A DNA stretch of 59,447 nucleotides from Pseudomonadota bacterium (GTDB lineage Bacteria > Pseudomonadota > Gammaproteobacteria > Burkholderiales > Burkholderiaceae_C). The DNA is taken from contig JADFIG010000020.1 of NCBI GenBank assembly GCA_022566735.1, positions 1 through 59,447 of the forward strand, in the 5' to 3' direction. The number at the start of each line of letters is the position of its first letter. The first letter of the stretch is position 1. The position numbers and the translations under genes are program-made. A model generated the notes under the pieces. It ran no database searches. It was not told the origin of the DNA and saw only the letters and a list, made by a program, of their open reading frames with translations. This document shows positions 16,860-27,204 of the stretch, in pieces.

Positions 16860-19800
16860 ATGGTGGCCGCCATGCTGCCCGCCCGCCCGTCCTCCACGCC
16901 GTCCACGCCTGCCCTCCCGCTGGCGTCTGCCCCGCTGGCGTCTGCCTCGATCGCCCCCCTGCGCGGGCGGCCGTCCAGCGGGCCCGGCTGCTCAGGCAGC
17001 GCGAAACGCGTGGTCGCCGTGGCCGCCCTGCTGCTGGCCTGCGCACCCTGGGGCGGTCCGGTCTGGGCTGCCGATGCCACGGGTTCGAGCGGCGTGTCCG
17101 GCACGGCAGGCCCTGCGGGTGAGGTGACCACCGCGGAGGTCCGCGCCATCCCCCGGGTGCTGAGGGAAGTGCGCCAGGACCAGCGCCTGCGCCTGGCCGG
17201 CAGCGCCCACCCGCGCGCGCGCGCCGAAGATGAGCGCGAGGCCGTCAGCGACGACCTGCCGCTCGACAAGATGGTGCTGCTGCTGACCCCCAGCGCCGCA
17301 CAGCAGCAGGCCCTGGAGGCCTTGCAGCGGGCCCAGCAAGACCCCGCCTCCCCCCACCACCAGCGCTGGCTGAGCCCGCAGGCGTTCGCGCAGCGCTTCG
17401 GCGTGGCCCAGGCCGACATCGACGCAGTCACCCGCTGGCTGAGCGACCAGGGCTTCCGCATCGACGAGGTCAGCGCCGGCGCGCGCAGCATCGTCTTCAG
17501 CGGCAATGCGCGCCAGGTGCGCGACACCTTCGGCGTGGCCCTGCGCTATTACGAACGCCGCGGCGAGCGCCACATCGCCCATGCCGACGAGGTGCAGATC
17601 CCCCAGGCCCTGGCCGAGGTGGTCGGCGGCATCGCCTCCCTGCACGACTTCCGCAGCCAGCCGCAGCACCGGGCCCGCGCGCTCCATGCCTCCGCCAGCG
17701 GCAGCGATGGCAGCACCAGCCCCCAGGCCACCTACGGCAATTCGCACTACCTGGCCGCCGGCGACTTCCACACCATCTACAACCTGAAGTCGGTGTTCGC
17801 CCAGGGCCTCAACGGCAGCGGCCGCACGATTGCCGTGATCGGGCGCAGCAACATCGCCCTCAGCGACATCAACCAGTTCCGCAGCAGCATGGCCCTGCCG
17901 GCCAACCCGCCGCAGATCGTCAACGGCGGCACCGCGCCGGGCTTCGTCAGCGGCGACGAGCTGGAGTCCGACCTCGACATCGAATGGGCCGGCGCCGTCG
18001 CCACGGGCGCGACCGTGAAGTTCGTGACCACGGCCAGCACGGCCACCAGCGACGGCATCACCCTGTCGGCGCAGCACGCCGTCAACAACAACATCGGCGA
18101 CGTCATCACCGTCAGCTACGGCCTGTGCGAAGGCCTGATGGGCGTCACCAGCGTCCGCTTCTTCGACAGCCTCTGGCAGCAGGCCGCCACGCAGGGCCAG
18201 ACGGTGGTGGTGTCCTCCGGAGACAGCGGCGCGGCCGGCTGCGACGCGGCCAGCGCCACGACGGCCACCCGCGGCCTGGGCGTCAACGGCATCTGCACCT
18301 CGCCGTCGAGCACCTGCGTGGGCGGCACCCAGTTCAACGACACGGCCAGCCCCTCGACATGGTGGGCCTCCTCGAACGACGCGGGCGGTGCCTCGGCCCT
18401 GTCCTACATCCCCGAGGTGGCCTGGAACGAGAGCGGCGCCAACGGCGGCTCCGGCCTGTTCGCATCAGGCGGCGGCGCCAGCACGCGCTTCAACAAGCCC
18501 AGCTGGCAGAACACGGCCGGGGTGCCCGCCGATGGCAAGCGCGACGTGCCCGACGTCTCGCTCAACGCCTCCGGGCGCGTGGGCTACCTCGTCACCTCCA
18601 GCGACAACGCCAGCCGCGCGGCCACCACCTACGTCGTGGGCGGCACCTCGGCCTCGGCCCCGGCGCTGGCCGGCATCCTCGCCCTGGTGGGCCAGAAAAC
18701 GGGCTACCGCCTGGGCAACATCAACCCCACGCTGTACGGCCTGGCCAACCTGCAGGCCGCGGGCGGCAAGAGCTACTACAACCTCATCACCTCGGGCAAC
18801 AACAGCGTGCCGGGCCAGACGGGGTTCTCGGCCAGCACCAGCACGCCGCGCTACAACCAGGTCACCGGCCTGGGCACGGTCAATGGCGCGGTCTTCGTCA
18901 ACAACTACACCGACACCCTGCCGGCCACCGGCACCAGCCTGAGCACCTCGGCGAGCAGCCTCACCGCCGGCCAGAGCCTGACCTTGACGGCCACCGTCAC
19001 GGGCAGCGGCGCCACGGGCACCGTGCAGTTCACCGACAACGGCGCCAACCTGGGGGCCGCGGTGGCCCTGAGCAATGGCACGGCCTCGCTGAGCACCTCC
19101 GCGCTGGCGGCCGGCAGCCACAGCCTGGCCGCCAGCTATTCGGGCGACGCCACCCACCAGCCCAGCACCTCGGCCGCGGCCAGCGTCACCGTGCTGGTGG
19201 CCAGCAGCACCGGCCTGAGCGTGACCCCGGCCAGCATCACCATCGGCCAGGCCGTGACGCTGACGGCCAGCGTCAGCGGCAACAACCCGGGCGGCACCGT
19301 GCAGTTCAAGGACGGCAGCGCGGACCTGGGCGGCCCGGTGAGCGTGAGCAACGGCAGCGCCTCCCTGAGCACCAGCCTGTTCAACGGCACCGGCACGCAC
19401 ACCCTGAGCGCCGTGTACAGCGGCGATGCGGCCCACACCGCCAGCACCTCGGCCACGGCGAGCCTGACGGTCGGCCCCAGCGGCAGCAGCACCAGCCTGG
19501 GCGTCTCGCCCGGCCAGCCCGCACCCGGAGAGGCCGTGACGCTCACCGCCACCGTGACGGGCTACCAGCCCGGCGGCAGCGTGAACTTCTTCGATGGCAG
19601 CACCTCCCTGGGCAGCGCCACGCTGAGCAACGGCAGCGCCAGCCTGACGGTCAGCGCCCTGGCCGAGGGCAGCCACAACCTGAGCGCCAGCTACAGCGGC
19701 GACGCCAACAACAACGCGAGCACCTCGGCCAGCGTCGTGCTGGCCGTCGCGGCGGCGTCCACGGTCAATGACGGCGATGTGCCCACCCTGCCCGAATGGG

Positions 19801-19883
19801 CTGCGCTGTTGCTGGCCAGCCTGCTGGGCACCCAGGCCTGGCTGCGCGGGCGCGGGCAAAAAAACGGATCTGATCTGAGCTGA
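16860..19883 (+). CDS. Sedolisin (S53) protease with Ig-like repeats and IPTL-CTERM tail
   Basis: 1007 residues. Order: hydrophobic signal (~50-70), pro-kumamolisin activation domain (~90-270), S53 catalytic domain (~290-680), three Ig-like (Big_3-type) repeats (~690-970) and a C-terminal sorting tail VPTLPEWAALLLASLLG (from residue 974) then basic residues. The expected acid-serine triad is present: E369, D373 and S597 in GGTSASAP, with oxyanion D455 in SSGDSGA. The tail is a variant of the IPTL-CTERM signal that exosortase H recognises, so the protein should be processed at the inner membrane. The first ~48 residues before the hydrophobic core are unusually long; the true start may lie further in. 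Convergent with the xrtH pair. Confidence 0.9.
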   Translation: MVAAMLPARPSSTPSTPALPLASAPLASASIAPLRGRPSSGPGCSGSAKRVVAVAALLLACAPWGGPVWAADATGSSGVSGTAGPAGEVTTAEVRAIPRVLREVRQDQRLRLAGSAHPRARAEDEREAVSDDLPLDKMVLLLTPSAAQQQALEALQRAQQDPASPHHQRWLSPQAFAQRFGVAQADIDAVTRWLSDQGFRIDEVSAGARSIVFSGNARQVRDTFGVALRYYERRGERHIAHADEVQIPQALAEVVGGIASLHDFRSQPQHRARALHASASGSDGSTSPQATYGNSHYLAAGDFHTIYNLKSVFAQGLNGSGRTIAVIGRSNIALSDINQFRSSMALPANPPQIVNGGTAPGFVSGDELESDLDIEWAGAVATGATVKFVTTASTATSDGITLSAQHAVNNNIGDVITVSYGLCEGLMGVTSVRFFDSLWQQAATQGQTVVVSSGDSGAAGCDAASATTATRGLGVNGICTSPSSTCVGGTQFNDTASPSTWWASSNDAGGASALSYIPEVAWNESGANGGSGLFASGGGASTRFNKPSWQNTAGVPADGKRDVPDVSLNASGRVGYLVTSSDNASRAATTYVVGGTSASAPALAGILALVGQKTGYRLGNINPTLYGLANLQAAGGKSYYNLITSGNNSVPGQTGFSASTSTPRYNQVTGLGTVNGAVFVNNYTDTLPATGTSLSTSASSLTAGQSLTLTATVTGSGATGTVQFTDNGANLGAAVALSNGTASLSTSALAAGSHSLAASYSGDATHQPSTSAAASVTVLVASSTGLSVTPASITIGQAVTLTASVSGNNPGGTVQFKDGSADLGGPVSVSNGSASLSTSLFNGTGTHTLSAVYSGDAAHTASTSATASLTVGPSGSSTSLGVSPGQPAPGEAVTLTATVTGYQPGGSVNFFDGSTSLGSATLSNGSASLTVSALAEGSHNLSASYSGDANNNASTSASVVLAVAAASTVNDGDVPTLPEWAALLLASLLGTQAWLRGRGQKNGSDLS

Positions 19884-19903
19884 GGCCTCCGGGTGCGGCC
19901 CAC

Positions 19904-20545
19904 TCAGCGCGCCCGGCCCAGCGCACGCGCCCCCGACACCACGGCCGCGGCACACACCAGGGCCAGCGCCATGCGCCCGCCGCCTTGCAGGAAGTCCAGC
20001 CAGAGCAGCAGGGGCGAGAACAGCTGGGGCGCAAAGGCCTCGACGTGCAACTGCCACAGCGAAGCCCACAGCACCACGGGCACGTCCAGGGCCAGCAGCA
20101 CGGCCAGGCCCAGCGCCAGCAAAGGCAGGCGCCACAACCCCTCCCGCCAGCCCGACGCCGGCCAGGCCAGCACCGCCGCCACGGCCAGCGTGGGCGGCAG
20201 GGTGAAGTGGCCCAGCAGCGTCGAGACCTGCGCCTGCGCACGCGGGTCGCTGCAATGCGCGCCGTCGGGCAGGACCACGCAACGCGCCAGGGTCACGACG
20301 ATGCGGATGAGCTGCTCACCGCCGCGCTGCACCACGTCCAGGGCCACGATGCGGTAGGTGTTGTCCAGCCAGCCGATCTCGGCGGCCACCGCCGGCAGGA
20401 GGGCCTGGGCCAGCGGCTCGCCCCAGCGCGCCGAGGCCCAGCCCAGCGCAGCCAGGCACAGGGGAAAGCGCCAGGCCAACGTGCCCATGGCGCGCGATGC
20501 CCTCGACGTCGGCGCCCCTCCAGCCGCCTGCGGACGCGACCTCAT
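19904..20545 (-). CDS. Exosortase H-associated membrane protein
   Basis: 213 residues. Hydrophobic segments occur near 25-50 (first helix), ~125-165 (two helices) and ~180-205, around a periplasmic-type region with paired Cys (RCVVLPDGAHC). It starts 4 bp inside the end of xrtH and is on the same strand, so the two are translationally coupled. Small membrane proteins of this size accompany XrtH in IPTL-CTERM species; assignment here rests on that context and on topology. Its role in sorting is not established. Confidence 0.7.
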   Translation of the reverse strand: MRSRPQAAGGAPTSRASRAMGTLAWRFPLCLAALGWASARWGEPLAQALLPAVAAEIGWLDNTYRIVALDVVQRGGEQLIRIVVTLARCVVLPDGAHCSDPRAQAQVSTLLGHFTLPPTLAVAAVLAWPASGWREGLWRLPLLALGLAVLLALDVPVVLWASLWQLHVEAFAPQLFSPLLLWLDFLQGGGRMALALVCAAAVVSGARALGRAR

Positions 20546-21141
20546 GTCGCTCCCGCCGTCACATCGGCTGCGGCCATGCCAGCCGCCCCGTGCAGCCGGG
20601 CCCCTTGGCGGTCATGCTGGCGGTACACCCAGGCCACGAACACCAGGGCCGCGGCCACCAGCGCACCGGGCGCCACCAGGCCATGCAGCAGGTTGAAGAG
20701 CGCACGGTCGTCGCGGTAGCTGTAGAACAGCGCCAGCAGGCGCAGCTGGTTGAGCGCGAACACCCACAGCGCCCCCAGCAAGGCGCCCTGCACCCGCCAG
20801 CGCCAGGACAGCGGTGCGGCCAGCAAGGCCGCCCACAGCAGGAACAGCACTTCCGTGCCCTCACAACCGTTGAGCACGTTGATGCCACCGCCCGGCGCCT
20901 GGATGCGCGAGCCGCGCGCCTGCGCCGCCACCTCCGGCGTCACCCAGCGCACCAGGGCGGCGGCCGTGCCCACCGTGGCCTGGTCGATGACGAGGCGTTC
21001 GGCCGGCGTGCCACGCAAGGACGCCCAGCCCCACTGCAGCGCGCCCAGCGTCAGCAGGAACACCAGCGCCAGGCGCCACAGCGGGGCGGTCGGTCGGGGG
21101 GCGGGTGCGTGCGGCAACGCGGGGTGGGCATCCTGGCTCAT
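20542..21141 (-). CDS. xrtH: Exosortase H (IPTL-CTERM transpeptidase)
   Basis: 199 residues with about five hydrophobic segments. The exosortase catalytic triad is visible: C93 in NGCEGTEVLFLL, R134 in ALNQLRLLALFY and H153 in FNLLHGLVAPG. Exosortases are inner-membrane Cys proteases/transpeptidases that cleave PEP-CTERM-like tails; class H is the one paired with IPTL-CTERM. A likely substrate, the S53 protease ending in VPTLPEW, is encoded convergently beyond the associated membrane protein. The N-terminal ~20 residues are Pro/His-rich and the start could be internal. Confidence 0.88.
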   Translation of the reverse strand: MSQDAHPALPHAPAPRPTAPLWRLALVFLLTLGALQWGWASLRGTPAERLVIDQATVGTAAALVRWVTPEVAAQARGSRIQAPGGGINVLNGCEGTEVLFLLWAALLAAPLSWRWRVQGALLGALWVFALNQLRLLALFYSYRDDRALFNLLHGLVAPGALVAAALVFVAWVYRQHDRQGARLHGAAGMAAADVTAGAT

Positions 21142-21263
21142 GGCTGAGCCTTATGGCGCCATCGCTTGACGACGTGATGACAGGCGGTGTTCCCCCGGGG
21201 CACGCCGGGGCCGCGCTTCGTGCAAGATGGGCATCCCGCCGCCACCGCAACGCAAAGACGCGC

Positions 21264-21896
21264 ATGCCCACGCTCTACGACTTCACCATGGCCCCCAGCC
21301 CGCGCCGCGCCCGCATCCTGCTGGCCGAAAAAGGCATCCCGCACACCACCGTGCAGGTCGACCTGGTCACGGGCGAGCACCTGGGGGAGGCCTTTCGCGC
21401 GCTCAACCCGCAGTGCACGGTGCCCGCGCTACAGCTCGACGATGGCAGCGTGCTGCCGGACAACGCCGCCATCGCGGCCTGGGCCGAAGCCGCCCACCCC
21501 GAGCCCGCGCTGCTGGGCCGCACCCCGCTGGAGAAGGCCGAGGTGGCGAGCTGGAACAGCCGCATCGAGTTCGAAGGCCTGCTCGCCCTGGCCGAAGCCA
21601 TGCGCAACAGCGCCCCGGCGATGAAGGACCGCGCCCTGACCGGCCCGGCCAGCGTGGCGCAGATCCCCGAGCTGGCGCAGCGCGGCCTGGAGCGCGCCAG
21701 GCGCTTCCTCGATGTGCTCGACGCTCACCTGGCGCAGCGCGAGTTCATCGCCACCGAGCGCTTCAGCATCGCCGACATCACCGCCGCGGTCATGGTGGAC
21801 TTCGCCCGCGTGGTGCGCCTCAAACCCGCCGAGACCCACCCGAACATCCGCCGCTGGCGCGAGGCCCTGGCCCAGCGTCCCAGCCTGTCGGCCTGA
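21264..21896 (+). CDS. Glutathione S-transferase-like protein
   Basis: 210 residues. Thioredoxin-like N-terminal domain ([20 protein letters not shown], with the cis-Pro in CTVPAL and the glutathione-contact region [11 protein letters not shown]), then an all-helical GST C-terminal domain. ATG 21264 is chosen because family homology begins there. It is followed after 1 bp by a second GST-like gene, so the two form an operon. Substrate unknown. Confidence 0.85.
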   Translation: MPTLYDFTMAPSPRRARILLAEKGIPHTTVQVDLVTGEHLGEAFRALNPQCTVPALQLDDGSVLPDNAAIAAWAEAAHPEPALLGRTPLEKAEVASWNSRIEFEGLLALAEAMRNSAPAMKDRALTGPASVAQIPELAQRGLERARRFLDVLDAHLAQREFIATERFSIADITAAVMVDFARVVRLKPAETHPNIRRWREALAQRPSLSA

Positions 21897-21897
21897 C

Positions 21898-22602
21898 ATG
21901 CCCGCCCCCATGATCGACCTCTACACCGCCCCCACGCCCAATGGCTGGAAAGTGTCCGTGGCCCTGGAAGAGCTCGGCCTGCCCTACACCGTGCGCCCCA
22001 TCGACCTGGGCACCAACGAGCAAAAGCAGCCCTGGTACCTGGCGCTCAACCCCAACGGCCGCATCCCCACCATCGTCGACCGCGAGGCCGACGACTTCGC
22101 CGTCTTCGAGTCGGGCGCCATCCTCGTCTACCTGGCCGAAAAGACCGGCCGGCTGATGCCCACCGATGCCAAGGGCCGCTCGCGCGTCATGCAGTGGCTG
22201 ATGTTCCAGATGGGCGGCGTGGGCCCGATGATGGGCCAGGCCAACGTCTTCTACCGCTACTTCCCCGAGAAGATCCAGCCCGCCATCGACCGCTACCAGA
22301 ACGAGTCACGTCGCCTGTTCGAGGTGCTCGACGGCCAGCTGGCCAAGGGCGAATGGCTGGCCGGCGGCTACTCGATTGCCGACATCGCCAACTGGTGCTG
22401 GGTGCGCACGCACCGCTGGTCGGGCGTCTCCATCGAGGGGCTGCCCCACCTGCAGCGCTGGCACCAGGCCATGAAGGCGCGCCCGGCCTGCCAGCGCGGC
22501 GTGGAGGTGCCCTTCAAGGTCGCCAGCCTGGTGGACAACGCAGCGCAGCGCGAGGACACCGAGGCCTTCATCCGCCAGGCTCAGGGCATCATGCAGCGCT
22601 GA
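21898..22602 (+). CDS. Glutathione S-transferase, YfcG/Nu class-like
   Basis: 234 residues. The N-terminal domain reads [26 protein letters not shown], with [11 protein letters not shown] and [15 protein letters not shown]; this TPNGxKVS pattern is that of YfcG/YghU-type (Nu class) enzymes, which reduce disulfides with glutathione. The helical domain contains [10 protein letters not shown]. Start at ATG 21898; ATG 21910 is an alternative. Its 3' end overlaps the convergent GGDEF-EAL gene by 22 bp. Confidence 0.88.
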   Translation: MPAPMIDLYTAPTPNGWKVSVALEELGLPYTVRPIDLGTNEQKQPWYLALNPNGRIPTIVDREADDFAVFESGAILVYLAEKTGRLMPTDAKGRSRVMQWLMFQMGGVGPMMGQANVFYRYFPEKIQPAIDRYQNESRRLFEVLDGQLAKGEWLAGGYSIADIANWCWVRTHRWSGVSIEGLPHLQRWHQAMKARPACQRGVEVPFKVASLVDNAAQREDTEAFIRQAQGIMQR

Positions 22603-24806
22603 CGCGCCAGCCAGCCCCGCAAGGGCTCGGGCCGGCCGAAGTGGTAGCCCTGCAGGCAGTCGCAGCCGCGGCTGCGCAGGAAGTCGGCCTGCTCGCGCGT
22701 CTCCACGCCTTCGGCCACCACGCGCAGCCCCAGGTGGCGGGACACCGACAGGATGGCTTCGACGATGGCCGTGTCGTTGGGGTCGCCGGGCGTGTCGCGC
22801 ACGAAGGTGCGGTCGATCTTCAGCTCGAACAGGGGCAGCTTCTTGAGGTAGGCCAGGCTGGAGTAGCCGGTGCCGAAGTCGTCGATGGAAAAGCGCACGC
22901 CCATGGCCACCAGTTCCTCCATGCGCGAGACGGTGTCGGTCCAGTTCTCGATGAGCAGGCCCTCGGTGACCTCCAGGATCAGGCCGTCGGCACGCGCGCC
23001 CGAGCGCGCCAGGGCCAGGCGCACGCGGTCGACGAAATCCGACTGACGGAACTGGCGCGGACTGACGTTGAGGGACAGCCCCCGCGTGCAGCCGCATTGC
23101 TGCAATTGCGCCAGGGCCTCGCAGCCGCGCTGCAGCACGAAGTCGCCCAGGCGCAGGATGAGCGCGGACTCCTCGGCCAGCGGGATGAACTGGCTGGGCG
23201 GCACGCTGCCGCGTTGCGGGTGGGTCCAGCGCAGCAGCAGCTCGCCGCCCACGGCCTGGCCGCTGGCATCGACCTGGGGCTGGATGTGCAGCTCGAACTG
23301 GCCGGCGTCGATGCCGTCCTGCATGTCGCGCTCGATGGCCAGGCGCTCTTCGATCTCGGTCTGCATGGCCGGCTCGAAGAACGCGATGCGGTTGCGTCCG
23401 CCCGCCTTGGCGCGGTACATGGCGGTGTCGGCCTCGCGCAGCAGGTCGTCGACGCGCTGGTCGCTGCGCGGGAACACGGCGATGCCGACGCTGCCCGAGC
23501 TGTTGTAGGGGTAGCCGTCGATGTCGTAGCGGCTCTCCAGCACCTCGCGCACCTTCTCGGCGACGGCACGGGCCTGGCGCGCGGCCTGGTCCGCATCGGT
23601 GCCCAGGTTGCCGACCTGCACCACGAACTCGTCGCCGCCCAGGCGGGCCACGGTGTCGTCCTGGCGCAGCAGGCCGGCCAGGCGCTGCGCCACCTGCTGC
23701 AAAAAGACATCGCCCACGGCGTGGCCGCGGGCGTCGTTGATGTGCTTGAAGTTGTCGATGTCGATGAAGAGCAGCGCGCCCTTCTGGCCCGATCGCTTCA
23801 TGCTGGCCAGGGCATGCTCCAGGCGGTCGATGAGCAGGCGCCGGTTGGGCAAGCCGGTGAGCGCATCGAAATAGGCCAGGCGGTGGGTGACTTCCTCGGC
23901 CTGCTTGCGCTCGGTGACGTCGGTGATGAAGCCGTGCCACAGCACGCTGCCATCGGACAGCAACTCGGGCTGCGCGTCGCCACGCCGCCAGCGCTCGCCC
24001 TGTTCGGGCAGCAGCACGCGGTACTCGTGGTGCCAGGGCTGCAGGGTCACGGCCGAGGCCTGGATGGAGGCGCTGACCGCATCGACGTCCTGCGGGTGCA
24101 GACGCTCGAAGACCGGGCTGGCGTCCTCGCGGACCTGAGCGGGCGTGACCTCGTAGATGCCCCACAGGCCCTGGCTGGCGTAAGGAAAGCAGCTGCGCCC
24201 GTCGGGGAAGAGGCGGTACTGGTAGATGACGCCGGGGACGTGGCGCGAGAGGTTGTCCAGCAGGTGGGTGTGGCGCTGCACGCTCTGCAGCGCCACCGAC
24301 AGCGCCGCGTTGCGCTTGCGCAGCTCCAGCTGGGCCATGACCTGGCGGGCCAGGACGTCCAGGGTGGCGCACTGCTGCGGCGAGAAGCTGCGCGGCTGGC
24401 GGTCGATGATGCACAGCGTGCCCAGGGCCTGGCCGTCCGGGTTGATCAGGGGGGCGCCGGCGTAGAAGCGGATGTGCGGCTCGCCGGTGACCAGGGGGTT
24501 GTCGGCAAAGCGCGGGTCGAGCCTGGCGTCGGGCACCACCATGACCTCGCGGCCGCGGATGGCGTGGTCGCAAAACGCCATGGAGCGCGGCGTCTGCGGC
24601 GCGTCCAGACCGACGCGGGACTTGAACCACTGGCGGTCGCTGTCGATCAGGCTGACCACCGAGATCGGCACCCCCAGGGACTGGGCGGCCAGGGTGGTGA
24701 GGTCATCGTAGGCCTGCTCGGCCTGGGTGTCCAGCACATGGTAGCTCTGCAGTGCGCTCAGGCGCGCGGCTTCATCGTCTGGGGGGACGGGCTGGGCAAC
24801 GGACAT
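22581..24806 (-). CDS. GAF-PAS-GGDEF-EAL cyclic-di-GMP signalling protein
   Basis: About 741 residues. GAF domain (~10-170, [28 protein letters not shown]), PAS domain (~190-300), GGDEF domain with intact GGDEF ([13 protein letters not shown]) and EAL domain. EAL residues are retained (GELLLRW with the key Glu, [50 protein letters not shown]), so both c-di-GMP synthesis and hydrolysis are plausible. The protein is soluble, without transmembrane segments. Start is uncertain: ATG 24806 or ATG 24833, neither with a clear ribosome site. It is divergent from the guanidine operon. Confidence 0.93.
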   Translation of the reverse strand: MSVAQPVPPDDEAARLSALQSYHVLDTQAEQAYDDLTTLAAQSLGVPISVVSLIDSDRQWFKSRVGLDAPQTPRSMAFCDHAIRGREVMVVPDARLDPRFADNPLVTGEPHIRFYAGAPLINPDGQALGTLCIIDRQPRSFSPQQCATLDVLARQVMAQLELRKRNAALSVALQSVQRHTHLLDNLSRHVPGVIYQYRLFPDGRSCFPYASQGLWGIYEVTPAQVREDASPVFERLHPQDVDAVSASIQASAVTLQPWHHEYRVLLPEQGERWRRGDAQPELLSDGSVLWHGFITDVTERKQAEEVTHRLAYFDALTGLPNRRLLIDRLEHALASMKRSGQKGALLFIDIDNFKHINDARGHAVGDVFLQQVAQRLAGLLRQDDTVARLGGDEFVVQVGNLGTDADQAARQARAVAEKVREVLESRYDIDGYPYNSSGSVGIAVFPRSDQRVDDLLREADTAMYRAKAGGRNRIAFFEPAMQTEIEERLAIERDMQDGIDAGQFELHIQPQVDASGQAVGGELLLRWTHPQRGSVPPSQFIPLAEESALILRLGDFVLQRGCEALAQLQQCGCTRGLSLNVSPRQFRQSDFVDRVRLALARSGARADGLILEVTEGLLIENWTDTVSRMEELVAMGVRFSIDDFGTGYSSLAYLKKLPLFELKIDRTFVRDTPGDPNDTAIVEAILSVSRHLGLRVVAEGVETREQADFLRSRGCDCLQGYHFGRPEPLRGWLARQRCMMP

Positions 24807-25093
24807 GGAGGGGTCTCGGCGCGCGCGACGCATTCAACGGAATCTGGAAGATTCGGATTTTAGGAACACGGCAGGGCAGTGAAGCCCGGAAATGCCAGCC
24901 GATTCGCACCCAGGAAGCCTTTCTGCGTTTTCTCTGAGCGCGCTCTGCGCGTTCTCCGCACCAAAACCAGGAGGGGTGCACAAGATGGGTGCATGTGGGT
25001 GGCCGGCATTCGCCCCCCGCCGCCACCCCTCTCTGGCACGCCCTTTGCTTGATTCAGGGCAGAGAGGCACGGTGTTCGCACCGCTTCTTCGAA

Positions 25094-25225
25094 GGATGGC
25101 TAGGGTTCCGATCTCGCTCCATGGAGCGCAGATGGCTGGTCCGAGAGCCATCGGCCAGTTCTGGCACGGGCGGCAACGCCCGGGTCCGAGCGGGCTCCAC
25201 GGCGGGACAAAAGCCCGGGAGATCC
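25094..25225 (+). promoter_or_regulatory. Guanidine-I (ykkC) riboswitch
   Basis: Conserved landmarks of the ykkC class appear in order: GGCTAGGGTTCCG (25098-25110), GCTGGTCCGAGAG (25135-25147) and ACGGCGGGACAAAAGCCCGG (25199-25218), then GAGATCC. The outer stem P1 can form between GGAT 25094-25097 and ATCC 25222-25225. This class binds free guanidinium and turns on detoxification, export or degradation genes. It sits 54 bp before the ABC importer gene of a guanidine/urea carboxylase operon, as expected. Downstream is a self-complementary CAAGAGG/CCTCTTG (25232-25247) that may belong to the expression platform. No T-run is seen, so control could be at translation. Confidence 0.93.
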
Positions 25226-25279
25226 ACTTCGCAAGAGGTGCCTCTTGGCCATCGTCCCCGTCCACCCACTGGAGCCCGT

Positions 25280-26356
25280 ATGCCTTCCCAGCTGCCCCAC
25301 AAGCCTCCTTCTTCCTTCGGCGCAGAGCGCGTCGCCCGTCCCGGCACCGCCTCCGGCCCGCAAGGGTTGCCACACGGCCTGCGCCGCGCCCTGATGACCT
25401 CGTGCGCGGCCCTGGCCGTGGCCGCCGGCGTGCTGGCCATGCCGCGCCCCGCCGCGGCCGAAGTCAAGGTCGGCGTCTCCGACTGGCCGGGCTGGGTGGC
25501 CTGGTACGTGGCCGAGCAAAAGGGCTTCTTCAAGAAGCACGGCGCCGACGTCAAGCTGGTCTGGTTCGCCAATTACACCGACTCGATCGCAGCCCTGTCC
25601 TCGGGACAGCTCGATGCCAACTCGCAAACCTGGTCCGACACCATGGGCCCGCTGGCCAAGGGCCTGCCGCTGAAAACCATCCTGGTCAACGACAACTCGG
25701 CGGGCAACGACGCGGTGGTGGTCTCGCCCAGGATCAAGTCCATCAAGGAACTCAAGGGCAAGACCGTGGCGCTGGAGGAGTTCAGCGTCTCGCACTTCGT
25801 GCTGGCCACGGCCCTGGCCAAAAACGGCATGAAGCCTTCGGACGTCAAGGTCACCAACCTCAGCGCCGGTGACGCGGCCGCGGCCTTCATGTCCGGCAGG
25901 GTCGATGCCGCCGTGGTCTGGAACCCCTGGATCCACCAGATCGAGGCCAGCGGCAAGGGCCACGCCGTCTTCACCTCCAAGGACATGCCCGGCCTGATCC
26001 CCGACCTGCTGGTGGCGCAGGAGAAGGCCATCAAGGCCAAGCGCCGCGACCTGGTCGGCATGATCAAGGCCTGGTTCGACACCGTGGCCTTCATCGCGGC
26101 CAAGCCCGACGAGGCCGCCCAGATCATGAGCAAGGTGGTCAGCCTCAAGGCCGATGAATACAAGGTCTTCCTGCCGGGCACCAGGTTCTTCGACGCCGCG
26201 GCCAACACCGCCGCGCTGGACGGCAAGAGCCCGCAGTCGCTGGTGACGGTGGCCCCGACCATCTCGTCCTTCCTGCTGACGCACAAGCTCATCGACGGCA
26301 AGCCGGACGCCGCCAAGGGCGTGGACGCCTCGCTGCTGGCCGAGGCCCTGAAATGA
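25280..26356 (+). CDS. ABC importer substrate-binding protein, guanidine/urea operon
   Basis: 358 residues. A signal region (~30-65, ALMTSCAALAVAAGVLAMPRPAAA) precedes a NMT1/TauA-like periplasmic binding domain (VGVSDWPGWVAWYVAEQKGFFKKHG, VVWNPWIHQI). GGAG lies ahead of ATG 25280; the frame stays open upstream through the riboswitch but that part is not coding. First gene of the riboswitch-controlled operon. Related binding proteins are annotated as urea carboxylase-associated; with this riboswitch the likelier ligand is guanidine or a guanidino compound, by inference. Confidence 0.88.
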   Translation: MPSQLPHKPPSSFGAERVARPGTASGPQGLPHGLRRALMTSCAALAVAAGVLAMPRPAAAEVKVGVSDWPGWVAWYVAEQKGFFKKHGADVKLVWFANYTDSIAALSSGQLDANSQTWSDTMGPLAKGLPLKTILVNDNSAGNDAVVVSPRIKSIKELKGKTVALEEFSVSHFVLATALAKNGMKPSDVKVTNLSAGDAAAAFMSGRVDAAVVWNPWIHQIEASGKGHAVFTSKDMPGLIPDLLVAQEKAIKAKRRDLVGMIKAWFDTVAFIAAKPDEAAQIMSKVVSLKADEYKVFLPGTRFFDAAANTAALDGKSPQSLVTVAPTISSFLLTHKLIDGKPDAAKGVDASLLAEALK

Positions 26357-27168
26357 GCTCGCCCGTCCGCCCCCATGCGCCCCACCGCTCCTGGATGGCC
26401 ATCCGCCAAGGCATCCCTGCGGGGCTGTACTGGGGGCTGGCGGCCTGCGGGCTGGCCCTGCCGTTGCTGCTGTGGCTGCTGGCCGCGGCCGGCAACGTGG
26501 ACCCGGTCTTTTTGCCCGGGCCGGCGCGCGTGGCCGAGCGCATCCAGGCCTGGTGGAACGAGGGCCTGCTCGGCGACGTCGGCATCAGCACGATGCGGGT
26601 GGTGGTGGGCTGGGCCGTCTCGGCCCTGATCGCCCTGCCCCTGGGGCTGATGATCGGCACCTGGCGGCCCGTGCAGGCCCTGCTGGAGCCGCTGACCGAC
26701 TTCATCCGCTACATGCCGGCGGTGGCCTTCATCCCGCTGGTGATGGTGTGGGTGGGCATCGACGAGGCCGCCAAGGTCGCCATCATCTTCATCGGCACCT
26801 TCTTCCAGATGGTGCTGATGGTGGCCGAGGACGTGCGCCGCGTGCCCATGGCCCAGATCGAGGCCGCCCAGACCATGGGCGCCACGCCGATGGAGGTGGT
26901 CGAGAAGGTCATCGTCCCCTCGGCCAAGCCGGCCCTGCTCGACACCCTGCGCGTGACCATGGGCTGGGCCTGGACCTACCTGGTCGTGGCCGAGCTGGTG
27001 GCGGCGAACTCGGGGCTGGGTTACGCCATTTTGAAAGCGCAACGCTTCCTGCAGACCGACAAGATCTTCGCCGGCATCTTGCTGATCGGCCTCATCGGCC
27101 TGCTGATCGACCAGCTCATGCGCCTGGCCCACCGCAAGGCCTTTCCCTGGCTGCATGAGCGCCATTGA
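26353..27168 (+). CDS. ABC importer permease, guanidine/urea operon
   Basis: 271 residues, six or so membrane segments, with the binding-protein-dependent transport permease signature (EAAQTMGATPMEVVEKVIVPSAKPALLDTLRVTMGWAWTYLVVAELV). It belongs to the SsuC/TauC-like group. ATG overlaps the stop of the binding-protein gene by 4 bp (ATGA), showing coupling. Forms the inner-membrane pore with the ATPase that follows. Confidence 0.93.
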   Translation: MSSPVRPHAPHRSWMAIRQGIPAGLYWGLAACGLALPLLLWLLAAAGNVDPVFLPGPARVAERIQAWWNEGLLGDVGISTMRVVVGWAVSALIALPLGLMIGTWRPVQALLEPLTDFIRYMPAVAFIPLVMVWVGIDEAAKVAIIFIGTFFQMVLMVAEDVRRVPMAQIEAAQTMGATPMEVVEKVIVPSAKPALLDTLRVTMGWAWTYLVVAELVAANSGLGYAILKAQRFLQTDKIFAGILLIGLIGLLIDQLMRLAHRKAFPWLHERH

Positions 27169-27204
27169 GTCCGACACAGACCCTGCACCCCACCGGACCT
27201 CCGC

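Noticed and set aside
14369..17527. 1052-codon open frame on the minus strand
   Set aside because: It is antisense to flgL, the HDOD gene, srkA and the protease start; high GC keeps the frame open. The translation is low-complexity Arg/Gly/Val with no domain.
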